A DNA stretch of 64,000 nt from Clostridium sporogenes (GCF_001020205.1 NZ_CP011663.1:124001-188000); one strand, 5' to 3'; counted from the stretch's first letter, positions 25,726-35,490 are shown. A program made the numbers and translations. Notes: generated by a model not told the origin, from the letters alone.

Positions 25726-28347
25726 ATGAAAATAGAAGATATAAGAGTATTTGAGGGACGAAATATTTATTCTCATAAAAAATGTATAAGAATGAATGTA
25801 GATTTAGAAGGATATAGTAATATATCTAGCAAAGAAATAGAAGGATTTAACGAGACTCTTTTGAATTATGTTCCAGAATTAAGAGAGCATTGCTGTTGTG
25901 TAGGTAGAAAAGGTGGTTTTGTAGAAAGACTTTATGAAGGAACTTACTTATCCCATATATGTGAACACGTAATAATAGCATTACAAAATAGAGTTGGTAT
26001 AGATGTAAGTTACGGTAAGGCAAGAGAAATAGAAGAAGAAAAATATTATATAATTTATCAATATAAATATAAAAATATGGCTATTGAGTGTGGAAAAATA
26101 GCTGTAAATCTAATTAATAATATAATCAATGGAAAAAAATATAATATGAAAATTAAAATAAAAGAATTAATATGTTTATTAAAGGCAGAGGAGCTTGGAC
26201 CTAGCACTTCGGCTATAATACAAGAAGCTAAAAAAAGAAATATTCCTGTTACAAAAATAGGGGAAGATAGTATGTTTCAATTGGGATATGGCATAAAGGG
26301 AAAAACTATAGAGGCAACTATATGTAGTAGCACTAGTGCTGTATCTGTAGATATAGCTTGTGACAAATTACTATCTAAAAATATATTGATAGATCAGTGC
26401 ATACCTGTTGCTGAAGGATATAAAGTTAAAAATTACATTGATTTATTATTTAAAGCAGAAAAACTAGGCTATCCAGTAGTTTTAAAACCACGTTTTGGCA
26501 ACCAAGGTAAGGGCGTAGTAGTAAATATAAAAAACCAAAAGGATTTAGTAAATGCTTACAGTATAATAAATAGAAAATTCCAGGATATAATGATAGAGAA
26601 ATATATCAATGGTAAAGATTACAGGGCATGTGTTGTAGATGGAAAGGTAGTGGCTGTAGCACAACGAATTCCACCATACATAATAGGTAATGGTAAGGAT
26701 AGTATTTATGAATTAATAAAGGAATTAAATAGGGATGAAAGAAGAGGCTATGGACATGAAAAACCATTAACTAAAGTAAAAATAGATAAAGACCTTAAAA
26801 ATAATATAAATAAAGAAGGATATACTTTAGGGTATATACTTCCTAAGGGATATAAATTAGAATTAAGGCATAATGCTAATTTATCTACTGGAGGAGTAGC
26901 TATAGATTGTACTGACTTAATATGCAATGAAACAAAAGAAGTTTGTGAGAGAGTGGCTAAAGCTATAGGATTAAACATATGTGGAATAGATATATGTTGT
27001 AGTGATATAAGCCAGCCACTTAATGATAATGAAGGTATAATGGAAGTAAATGCAGCACCTGGTATAAGAATGCATCAATATCCTTATAAAGGGGAATGTA
27101 GAAATGTAGCAAAGGCCATAGTAGATATGATGTTTAAAGAAGATAATGGCAGTATACCTATTATATCTATTACAGGAACTAATGGGAAAACTACAACTAC
27201 TAGATTAATAGCTCATACTTTAAGTATTTCAGGTAAAAAGGTAGGAATGACAACTACTGGTGGAATTTATATAAATAATAAATGTATAGATAAAGGAGAT
27301 ACTACGGGATATTATAGTGCTAGGACTATATTAACCAATAAAGAGATAGAAGTAGCTGTTTTAGAACTAGCAAGAGGTGGATTAATCAAAGCAGGCTTAC
27401 CTTACGATTTAGCGGATGTAGGTGTAATAACCAATATTACAGAGGATCATTTAGGATTGGGAGGCATAAATACTTTAGAGGATATGGCTTATGTTAAATC
27501 ATTAGTAGGAGAAGCTGTTAAAAAAGATGGATATGTAGTAATAAATGCTGATGATAAAGCTAGTTTAAATATTATAAGTAGAATGAACAGTAAAATTATA
27601 TTATTTACCAAGAACAAAAATAATCCTGCTATATCTAAGTATTTGAATAACAAAAATTTAGTAGTATATTTAGAAAATGACACTATATATTTAAAAGGAT
27701 TAAATGAATGTAAAAAAATAATAAATGTTAGTAAAGCACCTATAACTTTAGGTGGTAAATTAGTCTATAACATAGAAAATGTAATGGCATCTATATCAGC
27801 ACTAGTATCAGTTGGAGTAGATATAAACACTATTAGAGAAGGTATAGAGACTTTTAGTAATGAAGATCAAAATCCAGGTAGATTTAATATGTATGATATA
27901 GATGGTACTAAAGTAATATTAGATTATGGTCATAATATTGAAGGGTATAAAGTTGTATTAGAAGGGATTAAAAAAATTGACCATAAAAGAATAATAGGTG
28001 TTGTAGGAGTTCCAGGAGATAGAACTAATAGCAGTACAGTAAAAGTTGGTAATATATGTGGAGAAAACTTTGATTATATTTATATAAAGGAAGACAGAGA
28101 TAAAAGGGGAAGAGAAAATGGAGAAATAGCAAATTTATTGAAAAAGGGAATTTTAGAAACAGGATTTAAAAACTCTAAATTAAATATAATATTAGATGAA
28201 GAGGAAGCTCTTAAAAATGCTATAGAATTTTCTGAACCAGGAGATTTAGTTATAATGTTTTTTGAAGAATTTGAACCGGCAGAAAATATTGTAAAGAATA
28301 AAATAAAAAAAGGCAAGCTAACAAAAAGTAAAACAGCTTTAGCATAG
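25726..28347 (+). CDS. cphA: Cyanophycin synthetase
   Basis: CphA makes cyanophycin, multi-L-arginyl-poly-L-aspartate, from Asp, Arg and ATP. At 873 residues it has all three parts: the N-terminal domain (MKIEDIRVFEGRNIYSHKKC, ERLYEGTYLSHICEHV), an ATP-grasp domain (about 220-470; VVLKPRFGNQGKGVVV, IMEVNAAPGIRMHQYP) and a Mur-ligase-like domain (ITGTNGKTTTTRLI near residue 485, then LELARGGL and TNITEDHLG). I chose ATG 25726, after AAGAGGAGG; an ATG at 25693 would place that site inside the gene. Spore context suggests a nitrogen store laid down during sporulation, as reported for some clostridia. A strong terminator follows. Confidence 0.95.
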   Translation: MKIEDIRVFEGRNIYSHKKCIRMNVDLEGYSNISSKEIEGFNETLLNYVPELREHCCCVGRKGGFVERLYEGTYLSHICEHVIIALQNRVGIDVSYGKAREIEEEKYYIIYQYKYKNMAIECGKIAVNLINNIINGKKYNMKIKIKELICLLKAEELGPSTSAIIQEAKKRNIPVTKIGEDSMFQLGYGIKGKTIEATICSSTSAVSVDIACDKLLSKNILIDQCIPVAEGYKVKNYIDLLFKAEKLGYPVVLKPRFGNQGKGVVVNIKNQKDLVNAYSIINRKFQDIMIEKYINGKDYRACVVDGKVVAVAQRIPPYIIGNGKDSIYELIKELNRDERRGYGHEKPLTKVKIDKDLKNNINKEGYTLGYILPKGYKLELRHNANLSTGGVAIDCTDLICNETKEVCERVAKAIGLNICGIDICCSDISQPLNDNEGIMEVNAAPGIRMHQYPYKGECRNVAKAIVDMMFKEDNGSIPIISITGTNGKTTTTRLIAHTLSISGKKVGMTTTGGIYINNKCIDKGDTTGYYSARTILTNKEIEVAVLELARGGLIKAGLPYDLADVGVITNITEDHLGLGGINTLEDMAYVKSLVGEAVKKDGYVVINADDKASLNIISRMNSKIILFTKNKNNPAISKYLNNKNLVVYLENDTIYLKGLNECKKIINVSKAPITLGGKLVYNIENVMASISALVSVGVDINTIREGIETFSNEDQNPGRFNMYDIDGTKVILDYGHNIEGYKVVLEGIKKIDHKRIIGVVGVPGDRTNSSTVKVGNICGENFDYIYIKEDRDKRGRENGEIANLLKKGILETGFKNSKLNIILDEEEALKNAIEFSEPGDLVIMFFEEFEPAENIVKNKIKKGKLTKSKTALA

Positions 28348-28398
28348 GATTAAAGCTACAATTTATGAATATCATGATTGTAGCTTTAATTTTTTTGA
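28348..28398 (+). terminator. Rho-independent terminator after cphA
   Basis: The perfect 14-bp stem ATTAAAGCTACAAT / ATTGTAGCTTTAAT has a 14-base loop and is followed by TTTTTT. Confidence 0.9.
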
Positions 28399-28442
28399 TG
28401 TATTATATACTTTATATAATATATATTTTTGGGAGGAATAAA

Positions 28443-29285
28443 ATGTTATCAAAAGCTTATGCTAAAATAAATTTATCCTTAGATGTACTAGGAAAAAGAG
28501 AAGACGGATATCACCTTTTAAAGATGTTAATGCAAACTATAGATTTATACGACTTAATAGAAATAAAAAAAATTAAAAAAGGTATAATAATAGATTGTGA
28601 TAGAGAGTATATACCTAAAGATAGGAGAAATTTGGCATATAAAGCAGCAGACCTATTTTTAGATAGATACAATATAGATTCTGGAGTTAGAATAGGCATA
28701 ACTAAAAATATACCAGTAGCAGCAGGATTAGCAGGGGGAAGCACAGATGCAGCTACAGTTCTGAAAATAATGAGAGATATATTTAAACCAGACATAAGTA
28801 ATGAAGAATTGAAAGAAATATCTTTAAATATAGGAGCAGATGTACCTTTTTGCATAGAAGGTGGAACCGCTCTTTGCGAAGGTATAGGAGAAAAAATAAC
28901 GCCTATAAAAAAATTTAGAAATCAGATATTAGTATTAGTTAAGCCTAATTTTGGGGTATCTACAAAGGAGGTATACAATAATTTAAAAGTAGAAAAAATA
29001 TACATTCATCCTAATACCACAAAATTAATAGAATCAATAGAAGAAACTGATTTAGAATCTCTAGCTAAAAATATGAAAAATGTTTTGGAAAATGTTACAT
29101 TAAGGAAATATAAGACATTGAGTTCTATAAAAAGTAGTTTTATAGAATTAGGAGCGTTAGGAAGTATGATGAGTGGTAGCGGACCAAGTGTATTTGGACT
29201 ATTTGACGATATGTTAAAGGCTCAAATATGTTATGATAATATGAAAGAAAAGTATAGAGAAGTATTTATAACAAGAACAATATAA
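28443..29285 (+). CDS. ispE: 4-diphosphocytidyl-2-C-methyl-D-erythritol kinase
   Basis: IspE phosphorylates CDP-methylerythritol in the MEP pathway for isoprenoid precursors. It is a GHMP kinase: MLSKAYAKINLSLDVLGKREDGYH at the start, the ATP loop PVAAGLAGGSTDAA from residue 91, GADVPFCIEGGTALCEGIGE, and SGSGPSVFGLF near the end. At 280 residues it is of normal size. I chose ATG 28443 because GGGAGGA is 5 bases upstream; an in-frame ATG at 28365 lies inside the cphA terminator. Position after yabG and veg is conserved in Bacillus, where ispE (yabH) follows veg and sspF. No sspF is present here. Confidence 0.95.
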   Translation: MLSKAYAKINLSLDVLGKREDGYHLLKMLMQTIDLYDLIEIKKIKKGIIIDCDREYIPKDRRNLAYKAADLFLDRYNIDSGVRIGITKNIPVAAGLAGGSTDAATVLKIMRDIFKPDISNEELKEISLNIGADVPFCIEGGTALCEGIGEKITPIKKFRNQILVLVKPNFGVSTKEVYNNLKVEKIYIHPNTTKLIESIEETDLESLAKNMKNVLENVTLRKYKTLSSIKSSFIELGALGSMMSGSGPSVFGLFDDMLKAQICYDNMKEKYREVFITRTI

Positions 29286-29289
29286 CATT

Positions 29290-29342
29290 TAAAAGTCCTA
29301 GAAATAATTTTTAAGATAAATTTCTAGGGCTTTTTTATTTTT
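29290..29342 (+). terminator. Rho-independent terminator after ispE
   Basis: The stem AAAAGTCCTAGAAAT / ATTTCTAGGGCTTTT (one G-T) is followed by TTATTTTTT. Confidence 0.9.
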
Positions 29343-29444
29343 TGACCTTTTATGTATAAAATCAAAGTTTTTACTTAATGAATAAATTAAGGTTATAAAG
29401 GAAAAAATACTTTGGAACTAATTTTTAACATATGGGAGGACTTT

Positions 29445-29642
29445 ATGGGAAAAATAATAAGTATATTTGATAATTATTTTATAGTCCTAGTGTTAATTGA
29501 AGGATGTATCACTATATTTATAGATGCTCCTTCTTTTAAAAAATCAAATATGATGAAAAGCTATAAGAAAGCCAGATATATTGGTATTTTTATTATAGCT
29601 ATAAGTTTAATATTATATATTCTGCAAAAAACACTGTTTTAA
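29445..29642 (+). CDS. Small membrane protein of the CLC_0170 family
   Basis: This 65-residue protein has two hydrophobic segments, about residues 9-25 (YFIVLVLIEGCITIFI) and 45-62 (YIGIFIIAISLILYILQ), joined by a basic loop. It matches my memory of the clostridial CLC_0170 family, which has no known function. GGGAGG lies 5 bases before ATG 29445; an earlier in-frame TTG lacks a site. It sits 59 bases before a germinant receptor operon, so it may be transcribed with it in the forespore. That link is inferred from position only. Confidence 0.7.
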   Translation: MGKIISIFDNYFIVLVLIEGCITIFIDAPSFKKSNMMKSYKKARYIGIFIIAISLILYILQKTLF

Positions 29643-29701
29643 AAGAGTATATTTATTAAAATCTATTATTTTCAGGGTTGGTTTTAAAGGGAGTGTAAAC
29701 A

Positions 29702-31162
29702 ATGAAAGAAATAATTAAGGATGAAATATATAAAAATATAGACAAAAATATAAAATATATAAAAGAATTACTAGAAGGTAGTTCTGATATGGTTTTTAGA
29801 GAATTTTTAATAGGGAATACAAAAGCTTTTATAGTGTACATAGATGGTATGGCAGATAAAAATTTGTTAAATGATTATGTTTTAGAATCGCTTATGTTAG
29901 AAGCGCATAAATTGAATAGCATAGATAACATTAAAAATAAAATTTTAACAGTAACAGATTTATCAGAGCAAGAAAAATTAAGCAAAGGGATAGATTTAGT
30001 GTTATCAGGAGAGACTTTATTATTAATAGATGGTATTGATAAGGCTTATGTAATAGCTACAAGACTTTGGCCTGTTAGGGGGATTGGAGAACCACAGTCA
30101 GAAACAGCAATAAAAGGAAGTAGGGATGGGTTTACAGAAACTATAAGATTTAATACTGCATTGGTTAGAAGAAGAATAAGAGATACTAGATTGAAAATAG
30201 AGCCTAAAAAATTAGGAGTAAGATCTAAAACCGATGTGACCATTATGTACATAGAAGATATTGTAAATCAGGATGTTTTAAATAATTTATATGATAGATT
30301 AGAAAAAATAAAAATTGATGCTATATTCGGAAGTGGATATGTAGAACATTTCATAGAAGATAATAAATGGTCTCTTTTCCCAACTACTAAAAGTACAGAG
30401 AGACCAGATGTGGTAGCTTCAGCTTTATATGAAGGGAGAGTAGCTATTTTAGTTGATAATTCACCCTTTGCTATTATAGTTCCTACTACTTTACCAAGTT
30501 TATTTCAATCCCCCGACGATTACTATCAAAGATGGATGCATTCATCAATAATAAGAATAATAAGATTATTTTCAATGATTATTAGTATGATATTACCGGC
30601 TATGTATGTAGCTGTAACTTCCTATCATAGTGCTATAATACCAACTAAGCTAGCTTATTTTATAGCTGCATCTAGAGAAGGGGTCCCTTTTCCCGCTTAC
30701 ATGGAAGCTATAATAATGGAACTTAGCTTAGCGTTATTAATGGAATCTATAGTTAGATTACCAAAACCCGTAGGGTCTACTATAGGTATTGTTGGAGGAC
30801 TTATAATAGGTCAGGCAGCAGTATCAGCAGGTATTGTAAGTCCCATTATGATAATTATTGTTTCTATAACTACTATAACAAACTTTACAGCCCCAAGTTA
30901 TGATGTGAGTTCTTCATTCAGGATAATTAGATTTTTATTAATTATAGCAGCATCATTTTTAGGGCTATATGGAGTGGTTTTAGGTTTAATAGTAGTGTTG
31001 ATACATTTAGTAAGATTAAAAAGTTTTGGTATACCTTATTTATCACCTATCGTTAATCCAAGTATGAGTGATTTCAAAGATATGTATATAAGAGCCCCTA
31101 TAAGGTCTTTTAAGAAAAGACCAGATTACATGAAGACTAGAGACAAAATAAGACAAAGATAA
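29702..31162 (+). CDS. Spore germination receptor A subunit (GerA/GerKA family)
   Basis: This 486-residue inner-spore-membrane protein is the A subunit of a GerA-type nutrient germinant receptor. The N-terminal soluble domain (about 1-285) carries the family text PQSETAIKGSRDGFTETIRFNTALVRRRIRDTRL. The C-terminal part has several membrane helices from about residue 280 (IRLFSMIISMILPAMYVAVTSYH, GLIIGQAAVSAGIVSPIMIII). GGGAGTG precedes the ATG. It starts an A-B-C receptor operon with the next two genes (gaps 19 and 43 bases). I cannot tell which of the group I C. botulinum receptors this is. Confidence 0.93.
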   Translation: MKEIIKDEIYKNIDKNIKYIKELLEGSSDMVFREFLIGNTKAFIVYIDGMADKNLLNDYVLESLMLEAHKLNSIDNIKNKILTVTDLSEQEKLSKGIDLVLSGETLLLIDGIDKAYVIATRLWPVRGIGEPQSETAIKGSRDGFTETIRFNTALVRRRIRDTRLKIEPKKLGVRSKTDVTIMYIEDIVNQDVLNNLYDRLEKIKIDAIFGSGYVEHFIEDNKWSLFPTTKSTERPDVVASALYEGRVAILVDNSPFAIIVPTTLPSLFQSPDDYYQRWMHSSIIRIIRLFSMIISMILPAMYVAVTSYHSAIIPTKLAYFIAASREGVPFPAYMEAIIMELSLALLMESIVRLPKPVGSTIGIVGGLIIGQAAVSAGIVSPIMIIIVSITTITNFTAPSYDVSSSFRIIRFLLIIAASFLGLYGVVLGLIVVLIHLVRLKSFGIPYLSPIVNPSMSDFKDMYIRAPIRSFKKRPDYMKTRDKIRQR

Positions 31163-31181
31163 AATAGAGTTGGAGGAATTA

Positions 31182-32285
31182 ATGGTGAGGGATGAAAACT
31201 TTGTAACATCTTATAGTTTATTTGCTACCATTGTAACTAGCGTTATTGGTATAAGTGTATTTTCTTATGCTAGTGATCTTTCAAATATAGTTGGAAATGA
31301 TGGATGGATAGTAATAATAATAAGCGCTTTAATTAGTTTTTCTTTAATATATATTATGTATTCAATAATAAAATTTAATAATTATAATGAATTCTATGAA
31401 ATAGTAAGTGATAATTTTGGAGCAGTTTTAGGAAAACTTATAGCCTTAAGTTTTATTATGTATAACATTATATATATATCTAATGGATTAAGGGTTTTTA
31501 TAGAGGAAATGAAATTATACTTATTAGAGAAGACTCCTACAGAATTTTTAATTGTTGTTAGTATAATTGTAGCTAGCTATCTTATAAGAGGAGAGGTGGA
31601 TACTCTTGTTAAATTTAATGAAGTAGTCTTTTGGGTTAGCTTTATTCCAGTTATATTTGTACTAATCTTTGCATTTTATCAAGGGGATTTTACCAATTTA
31701 TTACCTGTCTTTGAAAATAAACCTACTAATTATATAAAAGCTACATGGACTACTATAAATAGATTTAAGGGAATAGAGATTATATTTCTGTTATTACCCT
31801 TTATGAAAAAAAAGAATAAAACTCCCAAAGTATTGTTTAATAGTTTATTTTTTATAAGTGTTTTTTATATTTTTATAGTAATTTTATCTATAATCATGTT
31901 TTCAACAGAACAGGTAAAAGTAATGCTTTGGCCAGGAATAACAATGATAAAGTCTATAGATATACCAGGCACATTTGTTGAAAGATGGGAAGGGATAATT
32001 ATGGCTGTGTGGGTGTTGTTTTTCTTTACCACATTTACTAACACTTATTATTTTTCAGCAGATATATTAAAAGATATATTACATATAGAAGATATAAAAA
32101 TATCTTCTTTACTTATAGTACCATTTATATATATTATTGCACTATATCCTGAGAATGTAGCTGAAGTAATGAGTGTAGAAAAAAGTTTAATGTCTATATT
32201 GTTTATTATAAATATAGTGATTATTCCTATAATTTTATTTGCAATAAGTAAGTTTAAATTAAGTAAAAGAAAGGATAAATATTAA
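31182..32285 (+). CDS. Spore germination receptor B subunit (GerB/GerKB family)
   Basis: This 367-residue integral membrane protein has about ten hydrophobic segments and belongs to the amino-acid-permease-like GerB family. It begins VTSYSLFATIVTSVIGISVFSY, with YNEFYEIVSDNFGAVLGKL and a long FWVSFIPVIFVLIF helix. The B subunit probably forms the germinant-binding pocket. I chose ATG 31182 because TTGGAGGAA lies just upstream; a TTG at 31170 falls inside that site. It is the middle gene of the receptor operon. Confidence 0.92.
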   Translation: MVRDENFVTSYSLFATIVTSVIGISVFSYASDLSNIVGNDGWIVIIISALISFSLIYIMYSIIKFNNYNEFYEIVSDNFGAVLGKLIALSFIMYNIIYISNGLRVFIEEMKLYLLEKTPTEFLIVVSIIVASYLIRGEVDTLVKFNEVVFWVSFIPVIFVLIFAFYQGDFTNLLPVFENKPTNYIKATWTTINRFKGIEIIFLLLPFMKKKNKTPKVLFNSLFFISVFYIFIVILSIIMFSTEQVKVMLWPGITMIKSIDIPGTFVERWEGIIMAVWVLFFFTTFTNTYYFSADILKDILHIEDIKISSLLIVPFIYIIALYPENVAEVMSVEKSLMSILFIINIVIIPIILFAISKFKLSKRKDKY

Positions 32286-32328
32286 AAGTAAGTATAAGCA
32301 TAAATATATATTTAGGAGTTGTTATATT

Positions 32329-33507
32329 ATGAAATCAAAAAAGTATTTAGTTATAATGCTTATATTATCAACTATATGTATGACAGGATGCTGGGATAAG
32401 GTAGAAATAGATAAAAAAGCATTTGTTTCCGTTCTAGGAGTGGATGCGGGAAAGGATATAGGAAAAGAAAAACAGCTGGAGAAAATAAGCCCTGCCGCAT
32501 CTTTTACAGGAAGTAAGTTTGACAAAATAAGAGTAACTTATGCATTCCCCAATATAAGTGAATTAGGACCTGAAAAGGGAGGGACAGCAGGAGAGAATAG
32601 CATGTCATTAGATGCATATTCAATGCAGGATAGTATAGATAAAATTGTAAATAAAAGTAGTAGAAATTTAAGCTTTGGACACTTAAAACTTATGGTTTTA
32701 AATACAAGTATTTTGGATTATAGCAATGCTTTTAAAGAAGTAATAGATTATATACAAAGACAACCTGCTATAAATAGGATGATTTATATAGTTTTTTCAG
32801 AAGATAAAAGTGAAGAAATATTACGTTTTAAACCTAATATGGAAAAAAGTATAGAAAATTATATAATAGGTATGTTAGAAAATAATGAAAAAAATAATAC
32901 GGCTTTTCCACTTACATTAAATGAATTCTTAGAAGAGATTAGCCAAAACAATACAGCTTTGATACCTGTTATTAATATAGATAAAAAAAATGAAGATCTT
33001 AAAATATCAAAAGTTGCTGTAATAAAAAATAATAAAATAAAAGGATATATAAGTACAGAGCAATCTAATAATATACAACTTATAAATAAAAAATTTAAAG
33101 GTGGAACTAGAACTATAATAAGAGATGGAAGTCCTTTGGACTATTCTATAGAAAACAGTGAAAGAAAAATTAAGTTAAAGGATAAAGAAAATTTGAGTTT
33201 TGATATAAAATTAAATTTAGAAGGCCAAATTAAAGGATATAATATTGATAAACAAATATCTTCTAAAGGTGATATAAATAAAATAGAAGAGGATTTAAAT
33301 AAAGCTATAAGACAAGAAATAAATGAAGTTATAAGGATATCTCAAAGTGAGTATAATACAGATATCTTAGATTTAGGAGAATATGTTCATAAGTATCATC
33401 CTAAGCTGTGGGAAAAAATAAAAGGTAATTGGAATGATTTATATAAAAGTTTAGATATAAATGTTACTGTAGACACAAAAGTTAGAAGAATAGGAGCAAT
33501 AAAATAA
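32329..33507 (+). CDS. Spore germination receptor C subunit, Ger(x)C lipoprotein
   Basis: This 392-residue lipoprotein has the signal peptide and lipobox ILSTICMTGC, followed by WDKVEIDKKAFVSVLGVD, the hallmark of the GerC family. Cys20-21 is the lipid-bearing residue. The centre has FGHLKLMVLNTSI and the C-terminal domain ends HKYHPKLWEKIKGNWNDLY. It is the third gene of the A-B-C receptor operon and is anchored on the outer face of the inner spore membrane. AGGAG precedes the ATG. Confidence 0.93.
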   Translation: MKSKKYLVIMLILSTICMTGCWDKVEIDKKAFVSVLGVDAGKDIGKEKQLEKISPAASFTGSKFDKIRVTYAFPNISELGPEKGGTAGENSMSLDAYSMQDSIDKIVNKSSRNLSFGHLKLMVLNTSILDYSNAFKEVIDYIQRQPAINRMIYIVFSEDKSEEILRFKPNMEKSIENYIIGMLENNEKNNTAFPLTLNEFLEEISQNNTALIPVINIDKKNEDLKISKVAVIKNNKIKGYISTEQSNNIQLINKKFKGGTRTIIRDGSPLDYSIENSERKIKLKDKENLSFDIKLNLEGQIKGYNIDKQISSKGDINKIEEDLNKAIRQEINEVIRISQSEYNTDILDLGEYVHKYHPKLWEKIKGNWNDLYKSLDINVTVDTKVRRIGAIK

Positions 33508-33519
33508 TTTTTAAAAATT

Positions 33520-33548
33520 GAATATAACTATAAAATTTGGTAATAATA
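33520..33548 (+). promoter_or_regulatory. Possible SigF-type promoter of spoIIR
   Basis: GGTAATAATA (33539-33548) matches every defined position of the SigF -10 consensus. GAATA (33520-33524), 14 bp upstream, is one base off the GTATA-type -35 and slightly close. spoIIR is SigF-dependent in Bacillus, which supports it. Confidence 0.4.
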
Positions 33549-33580
33549 ACTAATAAATAAGATCAACGGGGGGAATATAT

Positions 33581-34213
33581 ATGAAAAGAATATTAGTTTT
33601 TATGTTAAGTATTATAGTTATATTTTTTATTGGCTTTAATTTTTTTAATTTAGTTTACGGGAGTACAAGCAGTGAACAAAAAAACATTTCAAATAAAATA
33701 ATAAGGTTTCATGTCTTAGCAAATAGTGACAGCATAGAAGATCAAAGTTTGAAACTTAAAGTTAAAGATGAAATAATAGAATATATGATGCCAAAATTAG
33801 ATAAAAGTAATAGCATAGATGAGTCAAGAAAAATATTAAAAGAAAATGATAAAGAGATAAAAAAAATAGCAGAAAATATTATAAATAAAAATGGATATAA
33901 ATATTCAGTTAATACTTATTTAGGACAAGAGCAATTTCCTATAAAAACCTATGGTAATATAACATTGCCACAGGGTCAATATGAAGCTTATAAGATAATT
34001 ATAGGTAATGGTCAGGGTCAGAATTGGTGGTGTGTTATGTTTCCACCATTATGTTTTGTTGATGTAACAAAAGGAGAAGTATCAACAAAGGAAACAGAAC
34101 AAAAAATGAAAAAAGTATTAAAAGAAGAAGAGTTAAGGTCTATTAATAATTCAAAAAATTCTTATGAAATAAAGTTTAAAGTTGTAGAAGAGATTAATAA
34201 ATTAAAAAAATAA
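33581..34213 (+). CDS. spoIIR: Stage II sporulation protein R
   Basis: SpoIIR is secreted from the forespore and triggers SpoIIGA to activate pro-SigE in the mother cell. This 210-residue protein has an N-terminal hydrophobic export segment (VFMLSIIVIFFIGFNFFNLV), the family texts IIRFHVLANSDSIEDQSLKLK and GQNWWCVMFPPLCFVDV, and no other membrane part. GGGGGG lies 7 bases before the ATG. In Bacillus it lies near prfA-prmC; here it follows a germinant receptor operon. A strong terminator follows at the convergent junction. Confidence 0.95.
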   Translation: MKRILVFMLSIIVIFFIGFNFFNLVYGSTSSEQKNISNKIIRFHVLANSDSIEDQSLKLKVKDEIIEYMMPKLDKSNSIDESRKILKENDKEIKKIAENIINKNGYKYSVNTYLGQEQFPIKTYGNITLPQGQYEAYKIIIGNGQGQNWWCVMFPPLCFVDVTKGEVSTKETEQKMKKVLKEEELRSINNSKNSYEIKFKVVEEINKLKK

Positions 34214-34251
34214 AAAAAACTCTGTATTGAAAATAATACAGAGTTTTTTTA
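34213..34251 (+). terminator. Bidirectional terminator between spoIIR and the lipid glycosyltransferase
   Basis: The stem AAAAACTCTGTATT / AATACAGAGTTTTT has a 6-base loop, with T runs on both strands. It lies between convergent genes. Confidence 0.9.
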
Positions 34252-35490
34252 TAATAAAAATTTTTCAGCTGTTTTTATAAAATATTTTTCTATAGATTTA
34301 AACAAATTTTTATTTTTATTACTAATTATACGGTTAGATACAAACATTTTATTTTTAGAAGACTCATTTTTTTTTATGTTCATTAAAAATTTTAATAAAT
34401 TATAAATATCATTTCCAGAATTTGGCTTGGCAAATTTATTACAATTTAAACTCATAGTTTTTAATGCTGATTTAGATTTTAATAAATCACTTATTATATT
34501 TTTTGTATCTTCTATAGAGTCTATACTTATGGCTAAATTATGTCTTAATAAAAATTCTGCATTTTTTTCTTCTTGACCTGGTATAGGTGAAAAAATAGCC
34601 ATTGGTATATTTGAAACTAATGCTTCTGTAATAGTAAGACCACCAGGCTTAGTTAAAAGCAAATCACAACATTGCATATATTTATTTACTTCATTAGTAA
34701 AGCCTATGATTCTAGTTTCCTTATCAGAATCTTCTTTTAGTTTACTTAATTGACTATATAGTTTTTTATTGTTACCTGTTATTATAATAATTTGTATATT
34801 TTGTTCTATTTTTATTAATTCGCTATAAAGATCAGAGATTTTACCTATGCCTAAACTTCCCCCCATTATTAAAAAAGTAGGAATATTAATATTTAAGTCT
34901 AATTCTTTTAAGGTTTTTTCTGTATCATATTTGTTTAAAAAACTTGGGCTAACAGGTATACCAAAATCAAAAATTTTATTTTTAGGAACATCTCTAGCTA
35001 CCATCTCATCAATCATATCTGAATTAGATACTACATAAGCATCCGTATGCTCTTGAATCCAAAAACTATGAGGAGCATAATCAGTAAGTATAGTTAGAGA
35101 AGGTATATTTAATTTCCCCTTATCTTTCATAATAGATATCATTTCAGCTGGGAAAGGATGAGTACATATTATAACATCTGGGTCAAATTCATCTATTAAA
35201 TGAGAAAGTTTGTAGTTCATAATTTTGCTCAGATTAGAACTTATAACTGTGGCTAAACCTTCATCATCCTCTGAATGGTCATATAATTTCCCAAATAAAG
35301 AAGGAGTTACTTTTAATGTTTTTAAATAGCTACCTATAATAACTTTATCTATTAAAGGGTTTATATACTTTAATGTATCTATTACAGTGATTTTGGCTTC
35401 ATTATTATTTAATTTTATATAAGATTTTAATGCTTCTGCTGCATGGCTATGGCCACCTCCAGCAGAAACAGATAATATTAGAATTTTCAT
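34249..35490 (-). CDS. Processive diacylglycerol glycosyltransferase (MGDG synthase/UgtP-like)
   Basis: This 413-residue GT28-type glycosyltransferase has the N-terminal MGDG-synthase motif SVSAGGGHSHAAEAL, VIDTLKYINPLID, ICTHPFPAEMIS, LTDYAPHSFWIQE, the nucleotide-sugar domain FLIMGGSLGIGKI, and LLTKPGGLTITEAL followed by SPIPGQEEKNAEFLL. Such enzymes add sugars from UDP-sugars to diacylglycerol at the cytoplasmic face of the membrane, giving glycolipids and lipoteichoic acid anchors. GAGGGTG precedes the ATG. It is monocistronic. The sugar and number of transfers cannot be read from sequence. Confidence 0.85.
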   Translation of the reverse strand: MKILILSVSAGGGHSHAAEALKSYIKLNNNEAKITVIDTLKYINPLIDKVIIGSYLKTLKVTPSLFGKLYDHSEDDEGLATVISSNLSKIMNYKLSHLIDEFDPDVIICTHPFPAEMISIMKDKGKLNIPSLTILTDYAPHSFWIQEHTDAYVVSNSDMIDEMVARDVPKNKIFDFGIPVSPSFLNKYDTEKTLKELDLNINIPTFLIMGGSLGIGKISDLYSELIKIEQNIQIIIITGNNKKLYSQLSKLKEDSDKETRIIGFTNEVNKYMQCCDLLLTKPGGLTITEALVSNIPMAIFSPIPGQEEKNAEFLLRHNLAISIDSIEDTKNIISDLLKSKSALKTMSLNCNKFAKPNSGNDIYNLLKFLMNIKKNESSKNKMFVSNRIISNKNKNLFKSIEKYFIKTAEKFLL

